Source: Hyphomicrobiaceae bacterium
Lineage (GTDB): Bacteria; Pseudomonadota; Alphaproteobacteria; Rhizobiales; Xanthobacteraceae
Assembly: GCA_021324465.1 (NCBI GenBank)
Contig: JAJPJB010000053.1
Coordinates: 1-64,000, forward strand
DNA length: 64,000 bases
Reading direction: 5' to 3'
In this document: positions 63,926-64,000 of the stretch, one piece after another
Numbering within the stretch: the first letter of the stretch is position 1
How the letters are laid out: each line of letters opens with the position of its first letter
The notes under the pieces: model-generated
Told to the model about the DNA's origin: nothing
The model's database searches: none
What the model saw: the letters and a program-made list of their open reading frames with translations, nothing else
Made by a program: the position numbers and the translations under genes

Positions 63926-64000
63926 ATGACGGCGCCGGACAGCTCGCGCAATCTCGCCATCCTTGCAGAACTCGAGCGCAAGGTGCTCTGGCTTGCGACC
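63926..64000 (+). CDS. 5' end of a divergent gene, possibly a transketolase/pyruvate-dehydrogenase-E1-like protein (partial)
   Basis: The 25 visible codons read MTAPDSSRNLAILAELERKV followed by LWLAT. The E-L-E-R-K-V-L-W-L segment resembles the start of transketolase-like pyruvate dehydrogenase E1 proteins that sit next to Lrp regulators in Bradyrhizobium relatives. This rests on a short stretch and memory only; the rest lies outside the window. Confidence 0.45.
   Translation, partial: MTAPDSSRNLAILAELERKVLWLAT

Noticed and set aside
1-64000. CRISPR arrays, prophage, complete insertion sequences, rRNA
   Set aside because: No regularly spaced repeats with unique spacers, no integrase or transposase, no phage structural genes and no rRNA sequence were found.

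Overview
The window looks like chromosomal DNA of an alphaproteobacterium of the order Hyphomicrobiales (Rhizobiales), closest in style to the Bradyrhizobiaceae/Xanthobacteraceae. The support is high G+C, small secreted families typical of that group (DUF992, DUF2336, LTXXQ proteins, tiny VVTKG lipoproteins), an LdtR/L,D-transpeptidase pair, a Tal-Pgi fusion, and a GTCATTGCGAAGC-type palindromic repeat. This placement comes from recognition of gene families, not from a database search. I see no CRISPR array, prophage, complete insertion sequence or rRNA operon. Two tRNA genes are present, Thr(TGT) and Tyr(GTA).

Layout. 0-5 kb: yidD (cut by the window edge), an IscU-like scaffold, folE, hisI and two orphan solute-binding proteins. 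5-9 kb: small secreted proteins, an HNH-type protein and a zinc-ribbon protein. 8.3-9.8 kb: a CitE-like lyase with a MaoC hydratase. 10-13.5 kb: a lytic transglycosylase, a DUF2336 protein, and a response regulator with an Hpt protein. 13.6-19.9 kb: nadK, cutA, several secreted proteins (TPR, basic, metallo-beta-lactamase fold, Sel1) and tRNA-Thr. 20-24 kb: a MarR regulator, a flavin monooxygenase and a membrane glycosyltransferase. 23.6-28.5 kb: a surface-glycan patch with an RmlC-like epimerase, three glycosyltransferase-type proteins and a CmcI-like methyltransferase, parts of it visibly richer in A+T.

28.9-31.6 kb holds a two-gene unit joining a phenylacetate-CoA ligase to a DpgC-type, cofactor-independent acyl-CoA dioxygenase. 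I consider this the most interesting metabolic module here. 31.6-43 kb: a tightly coupled pentose-phosphate operon on the minus strand (tkt, tal-pgi, gnd, zwf, pgl, gntK, BT1-type transporter). 43-47 kb: a TetR regulator divergent from an EmrAB-type efflux pair. The promoter between them lies between two near-identical, perfectly palindromic operators. 47-50.5 kb: small membrane proteins, an MHS-family transporter and two secreted low-complexity proteins, one with 14 cysteines.

50.5-56 kb: rlmB, tRNA-Tyr, the LdtR/L,D-transpeptidase cell-wall module, and an ECF42-type sigma factor with its DGPF partner. 56.4-62 kb: a conserved housekeeping run glyA-nrdR-ribD-ribE-ribH-nusB-thiL (one-carbon, riboflavin and thiamine cofactors). 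62-64 kb: a cupin with a basic tail, a 37-aa lipoprotein, an Lrp/AsnC regulator and the start of a divergent gene.

A recurring small-scale feature is perfect or near-perfect tandem duplication of 11-18 bp next to gene ends. One of these duplicates the nadK start region and creates a five-codon mini-ORF.
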